Under the pieces are notes generated by a model. It was not told where the DNA came from, searched no databases, and worked only from the letters and a program-made list of their open reading frames with translations. A program made the translations under genes and the position numbers. Positions 34,387 through 46,057 of a stretch of DNA of 64,000 bases are shown here, one piece after another. How positions within the stretch are numbered: position 1 is the first letter of the stretch; each line of letters opens with the position of its first letter. Source of the stretch: Salticus scenicus (Eukaryota; Arthropoda; Arachnida; Araneae; Salticidae). The stretch covers positions 148,874,035-148,938,034 of the forward strand of contig OZ005648.1 of NCBI GenBank assembly GCA_963930645.1. Reading direction: 5' to 3'.

Positions 34387-37053
34387 TAGGGTGGTTCGAA
34401 AAAATCGATTTTTTTATTTCAGAATCGCGTTACCTCTCAAAAGTTGTAGTTTGGTATCCTCAATTGGGGAAAAATAAAAAATAAATTCTAAGTTGACATC
34501 TTCAGTTCGCGCATGAGGCTGAATGTTTGAAAAAATATGTTAAAAATTGAAAATTTCAAAAAATAATAAAATTAGTTTTTTTGTAATTTTTTATAATGCA
34601 ACAGCCATAAAATGTTAGTATATAGCGTAATTTTAACTTAAACAAAAAAAATTATAACTTTTAGATGATATATTCTATTCGCGCATGAGGCTTAAAATTT
34701 GAAAAAAAATGTCAAAAACTGAACACGAACAGGAATTGACCGGCAAACGCTAAGCTGGAGCCACGCAGTCGTATTCTTATTCCACCGCCGACTTGTCTAG
34801 ACAGTAGACACATTCTAGTAGATAGTTTAAAGGCTTTGCTCTCACTTTGTCAGTCAGTTAGTAGTCGCTAAGCAAGTAGCATCTTTAATTTGTAACTGTA
34901 AGTGAATCACAAAGTGCAGCGTGTTTTGCTTTGAGTAGATTAATTTGTAAAGTTATTGGAGATTTTTATGCTCAAGTTTTGTTATATTGTTCTCCTTTCT
35001 CCAAATAATAAATAATGAGACCCCAGAAAACTTCTAAACGCTTAAGTGTTTGTCCGTTTTTCGGTGCACCAAAAGCGTTAAGTCAAAGTGTTTTACCCAC
35101 ATGTGCAGATGTTTTGTTAGCTTGTTTTGAAGAAACAACAAAATCTGTACAAAACGAATCTTTTTCAAAGATTTCAGATTGCATTGCTGCTCAAATAGAA
35201 GAATTGTACTGTAAAGCTTCTATACCAACGATCAGTCATGAACGTATTGTTAAATTGATAAAGGATTACCATAATAAGTACTACACATTAAGAAAGTTAT
35301 TTAGAGCCTGGAGGAAAGTATCTGTTATATTTGACACCTCCAAGGGCCACTGGAAGTGAAATAGCTAATAGTATCTTTTGCTATTTAGAAAAAAAATAAC
35401 TTTGGTTATGTTAAGCTTGTTGCAGTTGGATGTGACGGGACAGCGACCAACACAGGATGGAAAAAGGGTGTTATTCGCAACCTTGAGCTTAAACTTGGTC
35501 GTCCTTTACAATGGCTTATATGTTTATTACATTTCAAATAATTTCCGTTGAGACATTTTGAAAGTGTAGATGGTGATACTACAGGACCCACACGTTGTCA
35601 AGAAGTTGACTGACTGTGAAAAACTCCCTGTTGCTAATTTTGAAACGATTAATAGTGAGGAGATAAATGTGACCAAAACTGACTTAAGCAAGGACCAACA
35701 GTATTTACCGAGCATATTTTATCGAGCAGTCAAGACAGGAAGTGTGCGCCAGATCTCGCTGTGAAAGATCCTGGTTCTCTTAGTAACTCTAGGTGGTTAA
35801 CTTGTGCAAATAGGATCTTAAGACTATATACTTCTGAAGTAAAACCTTCTGACGATATTAATCTGCTGGTCAGCTATATTATGAAGATATACGCTCCAGT
35901 ATGGTTTGGAACTAAAATGCATCCCTCGGTAAAGTTTGGAGCAGTTCACGTGTTTAAATTAGTACAGAAGACAAGACAGCTGCCTGACAGGGTACGTAAA
36001 ATAATTCATCCTGTCATTTAGAGGAATGTGTATTTTTGTCATCCCGAAAATCTTTTAATTACAATGGTACTAGATGAGAGAGTGCACGTAAGACAGCTAG
36101 CTTTTCGAAGATTGCTAAAAGCAAGAAAACAAGAACCAAAAGGGAAATCGGTGCGAACTTTTCAGCCACCCACCATAAATTTTGCAGCTTCAAATTACAT
36201 TGAACTTATTGATTGGTCCAAGTGCAAACTAACACCTCCTCCAATAATGAGCAATGTGTCAGCGCACGGCCTAGAAGAACTTATTAATACTAATGTTCTC
36301 CCAGAGTTCGAGGTAATTAAATTTCCTTGCCACACGCAAAGTGTCGAAAGAATTGTAAAGCTCGTAACAGAATCTTGTACTAAAGTATATGGAGAAGAGA
36401 ACAGGGATGGTTTCATAAAGACAGTTTTGCTCTCAAGGTCAACTATGCCATCATTTGACTATAAATCTCAATTTAAAACATTGCCAACACATCTGAGAAA
36501 TCTTAAAGACACAAAAAATAGGTAAAATCTATAAATCATTTTGTAATTAGCTATGACATGCAATGTTATTATATACATATAAATGTGTGTGTAACTATAC
36601 TTGTACGTATAATACTGTGATAAAAGGTTATATTCAACAAATTTAGAATTTTTAAAATACTTTTGAAACGTAAATATGTCACGTATGTATTATTGTATAT
36701 TCAACACGTAAATTTCAAATTTTGGGCGATTTTAGCCCAATTTAAGGTGTATGCGCGAACTGAAGATGTTATGTAAAAGCTATAAAATATTTTTTTAGGT
36801 TCAAACTACGCTATATACTGACAATTTATGGCTGTTGCATTATAAAAAAATTAAAAAAAAAAAAAATAATTTTGTTATTTTTGAAAATTTCAATTTTTAT
36901 CATATTTTTTCAAACTTTAAGCCTCGTGCGCGAACTGAAGATGTCAACTTAGAATTTTTTTTTGTTTTTCCCCAATTGAGGATACTAAACTACCACTTTT
37001 GAGAGGTAACGCGATTCCGAAAGAAAAAAATCGATTTTTTTCGAACCACCCTA
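34387..37053 (+). mobile_element. 2.67-kb DNA transposon with about 300-bp terminal inverted repeats
   Basis: The left end TAGGGTGGTTCGAAAAAATC and right end (complement, TCGAACCACCCTA) open long inverted repeats of about 300 bases each: 34387-34690 and about 36750-37053. They are roughly 90% alike by eye in the outer 100 bases. Each repeat holds two copies of a subterminal word like TTCAGTTCGCGCATGAGGC (about 34502 and 34675; complements near 36752 and 36926). The element sits in an ATATATAT tract. An 8-base ATATATAT duplication is compatible with both flanks but ambiguous in such a target. Inside is one plus-strand transposase pseudogene. Confidence 0.92.
35015..36525 (+). pseudogene. Transposase pseudogene of the long-TIR transposon (RNase H-like, C-x-x-H type)
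   Basis: Fragments in different frames: 35015-35359 (N-terminal, ATG start), about 35410-35538, 35570-35764, and 35761-36525 with one internal TAG at 36019. The second fragment has CDGTATNTG followed about 30 residues later by CLLH. A D-G-T plus C-x-x-H pairing is seen in RNase H-like transposases such as hAT and P types. Later pieces have LSNSRWLTCANRILRLY, HPENLLI and the C-terminal PCHTQSVERIVKLVTES. I recall similar proteins as repetitive uncharacterised sequences in many invertebrates but cannot name the superfamily. At least two frameshifts and two stops (for example TAA at 35539) make it inactive. Confidence 0.85.
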
Positions 37054-37084
37054 ATATATATTCAAGAGATGTGCAGGCAGTTAA

Positions 37085-37200
37085 AGAAAATTGTCTGCAT
37101 TAAGGACCTAGGCCGAAATGAATATGCCCTCCGTGGGAGTCTTTCTAAGGAATACTACATGTGTTTACAGTAATTAAGGAGAAAATCAAAGAAAAGCCCA
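37085..37200 (-). mobile_element. SINE family 2 fragment
   Basis: GACCTAGGCCGAAATGAATA, CTCCGTGGGAGTCTTTCTAA is the 3' part in minus orientation, starting only about 30 bases from the transposon end. Confidence 0.65.
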
Positions 37201-37284
37201 AATGTTATTTAAGGAAAAAATTCCATATGAGAATTATTTATAGTCTACTACACAGACTTTTTTTCGTTTTGTTATCAAAGTCAC

Positions 37285-37289
<5 letters not shown>

Positions 37290-37324
<35 letters not shown>
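37290..37324. repeat. (AT)n microsatellite
   Basis: Pure AT dinucleotides. Confidence 0.95.
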
Positions 37325-37328
<4 letters not shown>

Positions 37329-37354
37329 CTTTAAAAACTTGTGAATTTTTTCAG

Positions 37355-37480
37355 GGTTATGGGTTGTAGGGACTAAGGCCGATTGACTGTACTATGGCCT
37401 TAAGCCTGAAGAGGATGGGGGGGGGGGGTGCTCTATGGGAGTCTTTCTAAGGGGATCCAGCCGAATTTATTTTCAGGAAA
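37355..37480 (-). mobile_element. SINE family 2 fragment with G run
   Basis: TAAGGCCGATTGACTGTACT, CTTAAGCCTGAAGAGGAT, a G run, then GGGAGTCTTTCTAAGGGGAT: the 3' half in minus orientation. Confidence 0.75.
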
Positions 37481-37683
37481 ACTGAATTAGAGGCATTTTT
37501 TACACTTTGTGGAAAGCGCAAAAAATGCATTTAGTTCAATTTTCGCTTAAAAAAAATAAATTAAAATAAATATTAAAATGAATTAATTTTTGCTGCACAA
37601 GCAAATCTTTGAAAGTTGTAAATTTTCTAAATGTGAAACAACAAAAGAAATATATTATCTGATAAATAATAATCAAAACGAAT

Positions 37684-37885
37684 TTCCTCGTGCCGATTTC
37701 GATCCCAAGTCTCGATCGTCAGCCTAGCCATTCGGATTTTTCCGTGATTTTCTGCGAAACTTGCGTAAATATGGGCTAAGTCCTGTTAGAAAGAAACCCA
37801 TGCAGTGCATGTTTCCTTCGACCACCTACCCTACACTTTGGTCTTCAGTGCAGACAATTGGCCTTATCCCGTACACCAACACTTT
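37684..37885 (+). mobile_element. SINE family 2 copy, head truncated
   Basis: B-box region TTTCGATCCCAAGTCTCGAT, core CATTCGGATTTTTCCGTGAT and TGCGTAAATATGGGCTAAGT, and the tail GACAATTGGCCTTATCCC. Confidence 0.85.
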
Positions 37886-38519
37886 AAATTCACTCACGCA
37901 ATCACCAGATTTATTATATATTTTTTTTTTTCTTGTTCTTGACAATAGATAGCAGCACTAAAATATTCGGAAGCAAAATCTTTTGTATGAAGAATAATAT
38001 GAGTAAACGTTTTTAAAGTTTTTTTGCATTACAGATTTGACCTAGATTCATCTAAAAGTTTAAAAAGTCAGTTCATTAATTAATTAATTTATTTATTTTT
38101 GTGCTGAAAACTGTTGCATTTTTCGTACCAATTAAAAATAAAATATACTACTATAGCGTAAATTTTCTACTTTTCTCTTTCTTTTTACTGAAAAATACAG
38201 CAGATGGCAGCACTATAGAAACTAAGAAATGCAGTAGGAACAATTTTGATTTCAAATTGTAATATATTTTGATAAATAAACTTGAATACTTGAATAAAAA
38301 TTTACTGCATATGATGAAATTACATGCATTTTTCGGATGTCATCTAATCATAAAATATTTTTCAAGATATTATTTATGATAAAAACAATATTATTATTAT
38401 TACTATTATTATTAAAACTTATCAAAAGCGTAATCTAAATTGAAATTTATTTATTCCTTCACTTTTCATAGTTTTTTTTTTTTTTTTTTTTTTTTGCTTT
38501 GTTTCTTGTTTTAATCCAC

Positions 38520-38730
38520 TCCAGTTGCCGTGCGGTCCTGTGCTCAAAGCTAGTGGATGGGAAATGCCGGATTCGATTCCAGGTCGCACTCGTAGACCTA
38601 GCCGTCGGAGTTTTCCCAGACTTTCTCTGATACTCGCGTAAATGCAGGCTCCGGTCCCTTAAAAAGACCCTCACGGAGGACAACTATCCTTAGGTCCAGG
38701 TCATTAGTATAGGCAATTCACTATAATCCT
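38520..38730 (+). mobile_element. SINE family 2 copy
   Basis: Head GCTCAAAGCTAGTGGATGGG, B box GGATTCGATTCCAGG, core CGTCGGAGTTTTCCCAGACT, ACTCGCGTAAATGCAGGC and CCTCACGGAGGAC. It follows a poly(T) run. Confidence 0.88.
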
Positions 38731-38914
38731 ATCACAAATACTATAGTTTTTTAGAACCATCACTAAATGGCATTTTGTTTACAAATAATAACTTTTTAAA
38801 AAATGTCCACATTTTTTGTACTAGGTTTATCATTTTGATATTTTCAATAATTAAGAATAATTTATAAATATGAAAATTTATGTTAAAAAGGAATAAAAAT
38901 GCGAGACGATATTT

Positions 38915-39075
38915 TGAGGTGTAGACGAATTGTCTATTTGAGAGATCAAGGCCCAGAAGAATGTCTTTGTGATTATCCTGGCTTATATTCATGCGAGCTT
39001 AGAAGAAAACCACAGAAAACTCAACTCTGGACAGCTAAACGAACGCTAACCCGGCACCTATCGTCCACCAACTTC
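38915..39075 (-). mobile_element. Diverged SINE family 2 fragment
   Basis: TTCATGCGAGCTTAGAAGAA and AACCACAGAAAACTCAACTC correspond to the complemented core. Confidence 0.6.
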
Positions 39076-39689
39076 GATAGTCGACTACTGATGAAGCTAA
39101 GAAATGTTGAAATAAAGCTAGGAAAACACGGGCAAAGATATATGAAAATACAATAAAGCATCAATCGCATGAAATATTTTGTGTTGAGCGTTAGAATTAA
39201 GAAATCGAAAAGAATCTATATAAAAATGTCTCTAACGTAGACTATTTACAATTAAAGTTTGTTGAAACGATACGTTAGTGACGTCATGAGTGAACAAATT
39301 TATTAGATTCATAGTGTAAACGAAAAAAAAAAAAAAAAAAAGAAAGAAAGAGAGAGAGAGAAACACTGCGTATAAGTCATGCAGTGATAAGGAACGTAAT
39401 TTTAATTATTGGTTTTTAAAAACATTCTTAAAAGTATGTTAAGATTTTCTATCCATTTCAAATAACGCAAACCGCTTCTTTTTTTTTTTTTTTTTTTTTT
39501 TTTTTTCAAAAAGTAATTCATAAATATTTGCGGATCTATATTAAAAGTTCTTTAAAAAATGGCAACTTTTATTCGGCAATCTTTGTTTTGTTTATTTCTG
39601 AAAGCGCTACTTTAGTGACACTTTTTAAAAATGCTAATGTGCCTAGAAGACGAAATCCTAAAACGTTTAATGCTCTTAGAAAATTTAGA

Positions 39690-39885
39690 AGGGCGAATGA
39701 AATGCCAGAGCAATGCGCGTAAGCGATTACGAAATATTTGAAGTCATTCCAGACTACCTGAGAATAGCTTCTGTGAAGCACAAACGCAAATACGGGCTGG
39801 GATTCCTTAGGACATTCCATCGATAGGCCTAGGACCCTAGTGTAGTCAATCACCGTTAAGTCACACAACCCGTGAAGGACTGCAT
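39690..39885 (+). mobile_element. Diverged SINE family 2 fragment
   Basis: ACGCAAATACGGGCTGGGAT, CCATCGATAGGCCTAGGACC and TAGTGTAGTCAATCACCGTT correspond to the 3' half of the family. Confidence 0.6.
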
Positions 39886-40119
39886 AACTTCGGAAGTACT
39901 TCAAAAAGCTGTATTTTCTGCGGTGCCATATACTTTTTAAAAAGTTAAAATTTTCCAAAATGTTTACAAAGTGATGCCATGACGAAAGTTTCTCTAAATA
40001 TTTTATGTATGCATCTTCCAATGCATCTTAAGCTTGAGTGGTGTGCCCCTAGGGAGCCTTTTTAAGTAATTTGCAAATTAAAGGGCATTTAAAATGAAAA
40101 AAGAATGAAATTATTTTTC

Positions 40120-40285
40120 CCAAAGATGTGACCTGGGTCTAACGGGGTTGACCTGCATGGGAGGCGTCTTTCTGAAATGTCTAATCTTTATTCACCTGAG
40201 TTTCAGATAAAATCACCAGAAACTCCATACGGTTAGATCGAGGAGAGCGACCTGGGACGAACTTGGCATTTCCAAACTGGTGGTT
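40120..40285 (-). mobile_element. SINE family 2 copy
   Basis: GGGAGGCGTCTTTCTGAAAT, CACCAGAAACTCCATACGGT and GGGACGAACTTGGCATTTCC are the complemented 3' part, core and B-box region. Confidence 0.7.
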
Positions 40286-40444
40286 GTTGTGGTGTGGAAT
40301 TAAACTGTGTTTGTCTACTCAAAAGATTTGGCTTGGATGGGATAATCTCCAGGCGTGACTGTTTCAGTTTACATGGATAAAACAATTTTAATGTGCACGT
40401 ACAGAAATATACATATGTACACATACACTTTACGTTAGTGGCCA

Positions 40445-40815
40445 AGAGTTTTTGCTGTTGAATCTGGTGGACTGGAAGTGCGTTTCGACCAGAGATCACG
40501 CTCGCTGACCTAGGTTTTCGGTGTGTGCGGTGGTGTAAATATTAATGTCGATAAACTACACGAAGGTACTCTGCCTGGGGCGAATACCCTCCACTGAGGT
40601 GATCCTAAGGGATCCAAGCCCGTATTCACAGGTGTTTCGGGTGAAACCACGGAAAACTGTGAACGGCTAGGTCGATGATATCGAACTACGGTACTAGCCA
40701 TTCGGTGTTTACCGTGGTTTTCTCCAAAATTCGCGTAAATTTCGGCTAGGAGCTCACAGAGGTCCTTTCATTTAAGCTCAAAACCACTAGAAATTAATTG
40801 GCTTTAACCCCTACA
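40445..40815. mobile_element. Three SINE family 2 fragments in alternating orientation
   Basis: Plus at about 40445-40545 (head, TTTCGACCAGAGATCACGCT); minus at 40555-40690 (CCCTCCACTGAGGTGATCCT, AAACCACGGAAAACTGTGAA); plus at 40688-40815 (CATTCGGTGTTTACCGTGGT, CTCCAAAATTCGCGTAAAT, AATTGGCTTTAACCCC). The middle one seems to have been inserted into, or joined to, an older copy, since the outer two together make one SINE. Confidence 0.72.
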
Positions 40816-40957
40816 TACTTTGTTTTAGTTACATATCAGATATGTAGATGGCAGCACTATTCAAAAAGTTTACTTTATAAGAATTTCATGACGTATTTTT
40901 CTAAATAAGGAAATAATAAATAAATTAATAAAAATCGAACTATATATCTTTTTGAAC

Positions 40958-40960
<3 letters not shown>

Positions 40961-40995
<35 letters not shown>
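40961..40995. repeat. Poly(A) run
   Basis: About 34 A in a row. Confidence 0.95.
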
Positions 40996-40999
<4 letters not shown>

Positions 41000-41629
41000 T
41001 TTTGTTTTTTCTAACGTGAACCTTAGAAAATATTTTTAGCTATTAACAAAAAATTATGAATCAAAGTTAATATTTAGATTAAGTAATGCATTCAATCCTT
41101 CAATAGAATAGTTTTAATAGAATAGTTATTTTCTGTTTCTATTTTTTCTATTTTTATTTTTTTATCTGATTTTTTATGAAGTTGCTTTTAAGTTGAAATG
41201 CTGTGAAAATGTGCATCATTATTTCATGTTAAACACAAGTGTACGCTTCTGCCAATCTCAAATAAAGCAAATAACCTCAAGAATAGTTCAAATACTGTGG
41301 TGTGTGGTTTTAAAATTGTTTTAGATTCTCTTAATGCATCAGTTGAAAAGCGATTCAAAAACGACTGTCTAGAAATCGTTTATTGAAATGCTGTGACCAA
41401 AGTTATATGAACAATAATAATAATAAAAAAAATAATAATATATAAATCTGGAGTGGCTCCACTCGACTTTCCTCACATTAAGTAAATAACATTTGTATAA
41501 ATAAATTAATGTAAAAGAAGTAGTTAATTAAACAAAAAAGAAAATTTTAATTGTTTGTTTGAGTATTTTTCTCTATATATATGTATAGTATTTTGTTTAA
41601 TTTAACACTGTTGCCCTTCAAATTTTTTA

Positions 41630-42116
41630 ACCCCATACATCATAATGATAAAGCATGATAAAATATTTAGTTGTACCCTTGTAAAAAACTATAAGCGCTA
41701 TATTTTTCAAAATTTACTCAGTTTGTGTGACGGTGATCCATAACATGTATATAAATTTTCAGTTCAATCAGATAGGGCGTTTAGAAGCTGTCGCACTATA
41801 AAAAAAATTATCCCATATGCCATAATGATAAAGAATTTTTCTTTGTGCCCCTGTTAAAAAACAAATAAATAAATAAAATAAAATAAAATAAAATAAAATA
41901 AAACGCAAACTTTATTCACCAAAGTCTATACAGTTCGTACAACGGTGGCATTATTTTGGCGTTCGTACAACGGTGAAAATTTATGTGTATATAAATTTTC
42001 AGTTCAATAGAATAAGGCATTTAGACGATATCGCACTTTTAAAAATTTGGCCTTCAGGCCACAATGATAAAGAATTCTTCTTTGTGTGTTTGTAAAAAAA
42101 AAATATATATATACAT

Positions 42117-42152
<36 letters not shown>

Positions 42153-42380
42153 GTGCTAGATTCACCAAAAACGATAGCGTTCGTGCTACGGGTATCTAAA
42201 AGATACGTACCAGCTTTCAGCTCATTCGAGCAAAAGGTTTAGGCGCTATCGTGTTCCTTCACACATATACATGCATGATCATATACCTACATACATCATC
42301 GTAAAAATAGCAAAAATGAACTCAGATGACTTCAGATGACCTCAAAACGCGTAGAAACACCAAAATCTCAAAGTCGATTT
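41630..42380 (+). repeat. Tandem array of about three 215-240-bp units ending in the dispersed 3' module
   Basis: Shared boxes are ATAATGATAAAG (about 41643, 41827 and 42064), ATATAAATTTTCAGTTCAAT (41749 and 41989) and TTTGTG.CCC/GTTTGTAAAAAA. A short word GTTCGTACAACGGTG is doubled at 41934 and 41961. The right edge 42215-42380 is the module also found at 10775, 27755 and 28430. Confidence 0.8.
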
Positions 42381-42782
42381 TTTTTTTTTTTCATGATTGC
42401 AATACATTCATTACATATGTATGTTCGAAAAATAGAAAGCTACGTATCTAGCCATCTTCGAGAACTAATTTTAAATTCTGAAGTCTCCAGTCAGAAGATA
42501 ATGAAACATGTTGATACTATGCGTTAAAATGAACTAGTTTGTATCTCATATAACTTCTACATGAAGTTTAAATATTGAATTTATCACATTTTGTTTTAAT
42601 ATGAGATCAAATATTTCGCAAAAAATTATATTTGTATGAATATCCCTACTATAAAGTAAATTTATAGTAAAATATTGTTCTATATAGATAATAAACAAGG
42701 TTTTTTTTTTTTTTTTTTTTTTTCGTTTTTAACAAAACAAAATTTTACTATAAATTTGGCAATTTTGATGTTGTAAAAAAAG

Positions 42783-42813
<31 letters not shown>

Positions 42814-44021
42814 GATAATATGTATCTTTTTTCGTACTTTCACATTTAAAAGTAACTGCACAATTGAGCATTTTCAATATGTTTGAAATGAAATGATAAT
42901 TCCTCAAAACACTCGAAGTTTCAATTAATAAAAAAAATATTGTTTCATGGTCAATAATGTTATTTTGTATAGTACGACATAAAACAAATAAATCCTTAAG
43001 TTCTAATGCATTTAGGTTTTGTTTACAAAATATGCTACATTTAAGGGCCTTATACTTGAAAAATAGCTTTGTTTAATTATAGATACCTCCTCAAAGCCTT
43101 ATGGGAAAATGCGCCCACTTCACTCCAGCTGTGTCACTAAGATATTTTTTTCACATTTATTCGTAAAAGGCTGCTATTCGCATGATAAAATATTTTTTAC
43201 TTTTTTTTTCGCAGCTGTATCACTTTAGGAATACACATACCTTGCTTTTTTTTTTTTTTTTTCTTTTTTTTTTTACCACATGGCTACTGTTTTCAGTCAG
43301 CGTTATCATCATTTTTTGCGTTTTACCTTGATTCGATCAGGTTTAATTCGTTACGCAAAGCTATACCGTTCAAACTTCTTCTACGAAGATTTGTATGAAG
43401 ATTAATCAGGGCAAAATTCAACTAACACCGTATTTTTTAGTTAAATCGGATAATTTGCTCGATAGGTATTAAACATAAACTACATTTTAACTTTAAACTT
43501 ATTAAGAAAAGAAAGAAAAAAAAAAAACAAGCTGACGGCAGGGGAGAAAAAAAAACAGTGCCTACATTTTTTTTTAAATACAAAAGAAAATTTCCAAGTA
43601 TTTACATGTAACTAAAAAATAGACTTGTTTTTATATCGAAAAAAGAAAATTTAAAACGTAAGAATTTTGTTTAACTTAATTTAATTTATAAAACAACCAT
43701 TATTCTTAATATTTCTTTTTACACCTTTTGTATTTGTATTACTCATTATCTGTATCCCAATTAAATTTTTTATTTTTTATTTTTTCCCTCTTGCATCAAG
43801 TAAAAAAAAATATATATATATATATAAAGAGGAAAAATGCTCGAAAGAATTGAAAAATCTTTAGTATAAAACCACCTTTAGAAAAAATTAAATTTGCCAC
43901 TAAAGTAACTCGAGAACTTTTCAAAATCTTTACTTATCCAATTGCGACAGCTTTTTTAATTCATCGCCAAAATGAAAATATAAATTTTAAAATCAAAAAA
44001 GGGGATCCTATACTAAAGCTG

Positions 44022-44059
<38 letters not shown>

Positions 44060-44600
44060 TATAGTAACTGTTGCTTAGAAACGCAACACAGTTACCGCAC
44101 ACTCAAAATTTTATATCTATCACTTAGTACACAATTTTTTTTTCTTCTTCTTCATTCTATTTATTTATTTATTTATTTTTGCAGATTTCACCAAGATACA
44201 TTTCATTAGCCAGCCTTTAAGGGAAATTCTAGAATGATAATTTGAACAGTTAGATGAAGAATTACACAAATTATAATTCTAGAAATTTCGTTGATGGCTG
44301 GTATTCAATTCTTCACCTCTTAATAAAGCATGCGCAGTCCCTGCCGAATACGCTGTTCTTTTGTAGAAGAAATCTATCCGTTCATCTCAAGGTTTACTTT
44401 TATGATGTTTTTACTGTTGAGAAGCCTAAAGTAAGGCTCGAAATGTATAAATTTATGTTGTGTTTACTTTATTATTTTAACTGTATATTTTAATGGTATA
44501 TTATAATTGTCTCGATTTTTAGTGTAATTAAAATGTAATAGAATTTTACGAGTCACTGCGACATTAAGGATGTTATTTTTAATCGCAAAAGCCAACCAGG
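42381..44600. other. AT-rich sequence with homopolymers, no gene seen
   Basis: Poly(T) at 42701-42723, poly(A) at about 42784-42809, (AT)n at 43810-43825 and 44038-44062. No convincing frame; the 79-codon frame at 44254-44493 has no domain. Confidence 0.5.
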
Positions 44601-45285
44601 AAAAATATTTTCAAATGTAAATGCATCGCTTCACCTCTTGGGGAGGGGTGGGGGGGGGGGGGGAAGTATCCCTCTCCTGGGTGTGTAAATTTTCAATATG
44701 AGTATTTTTCAAAAGAATTCGCCAATACCTTAAAAATAAACGGCTGAAAAATACATAAGAATTATTTTGAAACAAAGTTACAGATTTTTTTTCTTTCACA
44801 AAAAAAAAAAAAAAAAAAAAAAGAAAGAGAGAGAGAGGCATTTCTTCAGATGTTTTCTGTAGAGCAAAAAATTTACTTATTTCTCAACATTTAGTGCTAT
44901 ATTTCTGAGACATAAAGCGTCTGAATTCATCATTGGAAATAGTGATCGATATAAAGAAAGCAAAGAGTTTGTTGGCGGAACACATCCTGTTGGACCATTC
45001 CTATTTTTGATATGTCAAGATTTAACTTATTTTGGTGATGAAAGTCGGCCATATGTAACATATATAATACATCCGGAGCTTTTTATGGAAATAGCTGCAG
45101 AGCTACACAAATTTGCATGATGGTTCGTTAGGACTTGTTCTGAAGCGCCTCAAAATCCGAATTTCGAATTTTTGATCAGATTTTTTTTTTAAATTAATTA
45201 AAACATGAAAATAATAAGCTCTAAAATTAGGCATTTAAATTTTTAATTGTTGCCAAAAAAAAAAAAATATGATTTTTTTTTCTAT

Positions 45286-45329
<44 letters not shown>

Positions 45330-45330
45330 T

Positions 45331-45374
<44 letters not shown>

Positions 45375-45947
45375 GCTTTCACGCGAAAAAATAAATAAAT
45401 AAATAAATAAATATTAAATTTTCTCACGCATTTGAAAAAAAATGACATCTTTATCACTTTAAAATAATAATAATAATAGTCTGGTACAATTCTTCAAAAT
45501 TTCGTTTCATAAATTTTTTAGTGTACCTTAATTTTTTTATTTTTTTATTTTTATTTATTTATTTATTATTATTTTTTTTTTTTTTTTGTCTTAATAATAT
45601 GTTTTTGAAATGAATCACGCTTGGCATGAAAGCTAATTCAGCATTATATTAAAGAGCTTTACTTATTAATATTCCTGGGTTAATTTTAAAATATTGATGC
45701 TGAAATAGATCGGACGTTTTTCGCCAAGGATTTTAAGCCACTTAAGCCAAGGCACCTTACGCCAAGTAGCGCATAAAAATATAAATAAATTATAAAATAT
45801 TGAAAAATAGAAAAGAAAGAAAAAAAAATAATAATAATAATAGCATAGATTATGTATTTTCGTCTAAGATGGCGATAAACATTCAAGCCTCCAAGGGGAG
45901 CTATTTTAAGTCTGTACTATGATCATGTTTACATATTTAATTATATA

Positions 45948-45989
<42 letters not shown>
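44601..45989. other. AT-rich sequence with (AT)n(AC)n(AT)n at 45285-45374, no gene seen
   Basis: A G run lies at about 44650-44663 next to CCTCTTGGGGAGGGG. The compound AT/AC/AT microsatellite and an (AAAT)n tract follow. The segment 44890-45180 is less biased and probably an old repeat, unidentified. Confidence 0.55.
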
Positions 45990-45992
<3 letters not shown>

Positions 45993-46024
45993 TAAGCGAC
46001 AAATAAAAAACAAAAAAAAAAAAA

Positions 46025-46057
<33 letters not shown>

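Noticed and set aside
39569..40021. 150-residue minus-strand frame
   Set aside because: It spans a decayed SINE fragment and AT-rich flank; no family resemblance.
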